From Cellvibrionaceae bacterium (GTDB lineage: Bacteria; Pseudomonadota; Gammaproteobacteria; Pseudomonadales; Cellvibrionaceae): 7,152 bases of DNA. The notes under the pieces are model-generated. The model saw nothing but the letters and a program-made list of their open reading frames with translations, was not told the origin of the DNA and did no database searches. The stretch spans positions 1 through 7,152 of the forward strand of contig JAOXRV010000817.1 in NCBI GenBank assembly GCA_025800435.1, read 5' to 3'. Made by a program: the position numbers and the translations under genes. Positions 6,211-7,152 of the stretch are shown piece by piece (position 1 is the first letter of the stretch; the number at the start of each line of letters is the position of its first letter).

Positions 6211-7152
6211 TTACAGTCGCTCGATCAAGGTGGTGGTACCCACCCCAGCGCCGCCACAGATAGACACAATGCCACGATGTTTATCCTCGCGCTCTAAGGC
6301 CCCTAATAGGGTGGCAAATAAATTGCCGCCAGTGGCCCCCAGCGGGTGGCCCAGGGCCATGGCGCCGCCGTCGATATTGAGGCGATCCGAATCGATAGCA
6401 AAAGATTCCTGGTACAGCAGCACACTGGCGGCGAAGGATTCATTCACTTCCCACAGATCGATGTCAGCGGGCTTTAGGCCACTGGCATCAAGCAGTTTTT
6501 CGGTGGCGCGGATATGGCCGGTAAGCATTTTAACCGGGTTATCGCTGGCGTTGCTAAAGTGACGAATCCGAGCCCGGGGGCGCAAGCCCAGTTCTTCACA
6601 GCGCTGTTTGCTGGCCAGCAGTAACAAGCTGGCGCCATCGACCAGGGCCGGGGCATTGGCCGCACTGTGGCGGGCTTCAAGCTCGGTGCCCGGGTATTCC
6701 TGGCTCACCAGGGGCTGGGCCAGGGGCACCGCCTCGGCAAAGGCCGGTGGCAACTTGGCCAGGCTGTCGGCATTGGTATTGGCGCGCACCCCATTGTCTT
6801 GGCTGAGTAATGGCTGGCCACTGCTGTCTAACAGCGGCACCAGGGCATGATCAAAATGGCCGGCCGCTATCGCCGCCTGGGCGCGCTGGTGAGAGCTGAC
6901 GGTTAAGGCATCCAAAGTTTCACGCTGATAGCCGTGCTGCACCGCGATCAAGTCGGCGGACAAACCCATGTGCATAAAGCGGGTTTTTTTCATCACCTTG
7001 GGGTCGCTAAACCAGGCGCCTTTATCCGCAAACATCGGCACCCGGCTAAGCTGCTCTACCCCGCCGGCCACCAATAGGGATTCCATGCCCGACATAATTT
7101 TCGCCGCCGCCAGGTTAATAGCATCCTGACCTGAACAGCAAAAGCGGTTTAG
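6211..7152 (-). CDS. Thiolase, acetyl-CoA acyl/acetyltransferase (5' end cut by window edge)
   Basis: Thiolases cleave 3-ketoacyl-CoA with CoA to acetyl-CoA and a shortened acyl-CoA (or condense two acetyl-CoA). The 313 visible codons begin at the window edge with LNRFCCSG, where the first Cys (window residue 5, codon 7138-7140) is the expected nucleophile; about 85-90 N-terminal residues are missing compared with the usual length near 400. VAGGVEQLSRVPM follows (28-40). The remaining catalytic blocks are all present: NESFA (237-241), GGAMALGHPLGATG (262-275, with His 269) and CGGAGVGT (299-306, with Cys 299 as the general acid/base). An internal ATG at 7095 is not the real start because the conserved nucleophile block lies upstream of it in frame. 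The sequence resembles the FadA/AtoB superfamily broadly, nearer to acetyl-CoA acyltransferases of degradative pathways than to E. coli FadA. The chain-length preference cannot be decided. It lies upstream of the receptor gene on the same strand. Confidence 0.95.
   Translation of the reverse strand, partial: LNRFCCSGQDAINLAAAKIMSGMESLLVAGGVEQLSRVPMFADKGAWFSDPKVMKKTRFMHMGLSADLIAVQHGYQRETLDALTVSSHQRAQAAIAAGHFDHALVPLLDSSGQPLLSQDNGVRANTNADSLAKLPPAFAEAVPLAQPLVSQEYPGTELEARHSAANAPALVDGASLLLLASKQRCEELGLRPRARIRHFSNASDNPVKMLTGHIRATEKLLDASGLKPADIDLWEVNESFAASVLLYQESFAIDSDRLNIDGGAMALGHPLGATGGNLFATLLGALEREDKHRGIVSICGGAGVGTTTLIERL

Noticed and set aside
1..7152. CRISPR array, transposase, tRNA/rRNA gene, phage or defence gene
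   Set aside because: No regularly spaced repeats, terminal inverted repeats, cloverleaf or matching protein motifs were seen; nearly all sequence is taken by five ordinary genes.

Overview
The window holds five protein genes, two cut by the window edges, and no RNA gene, mobile element or CRISPR array that I can see. The sequence is GC-rich (by eye somewhat under 60%). TilS with its C-terminal domain, a GreB of the RYRPP/ERPEVT type, and a TonB-dependent receptor of the 'EEVIVTAQKR' type next to a thiolase suggest a gammaproteobacterium. An environmental or marine lineage such as Cellvibrionales/Spongiibacterales is my guess from these families; no marker here fixes the genus.

Layout from left to right. 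tilS lies on the minus strand (2-1267) and loses only its last residues at the left edge; it starts at TTG. A 61-bp divergent gap (1268-1328) separates it from a plus-strand pair: an S9 family serine peptidase (1329-3275) and greB (3275-3772), which share one base (TAATG) and so probably form a translationally coupled operon. greB converges on the next gene across 44 bp that contain a perfect 9-bp GC-rich hairpin, the likely terminator. The minus strand then carries a TonB-dependent outer-membrane receptor (3817-6042) and, 168 bp upstream of it, a thiolase (6211-7152) cut at the right edge just before its nucleophilic cysteine.

The genes fall into two functional groups. TilS (decoding of AUA codons), GreB (transcript cleavage in stalled RNA polymerase) and the cytosolic peptidase are general cell maintenance. 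The receptor and thiolase could belong to an uptake and beta-oxidation-type catabolic locus continuing to the right, but that is inference from adjacency. All four stop codons visible are TAA. The receptor start is best placed at 6042 rather than at the upstream in-frame ATG at 6165.

I found no convincing undescribed system. The points worth a second look are small: a DD-to-QD change in the TilS catalytic-domain motif, the peptidase-greB overlap, overlapping alternative hairpins upstream of the receptor, a lone cysteine pair in the receptor, and the atypical cysteine-loop sequence of the thiolase.
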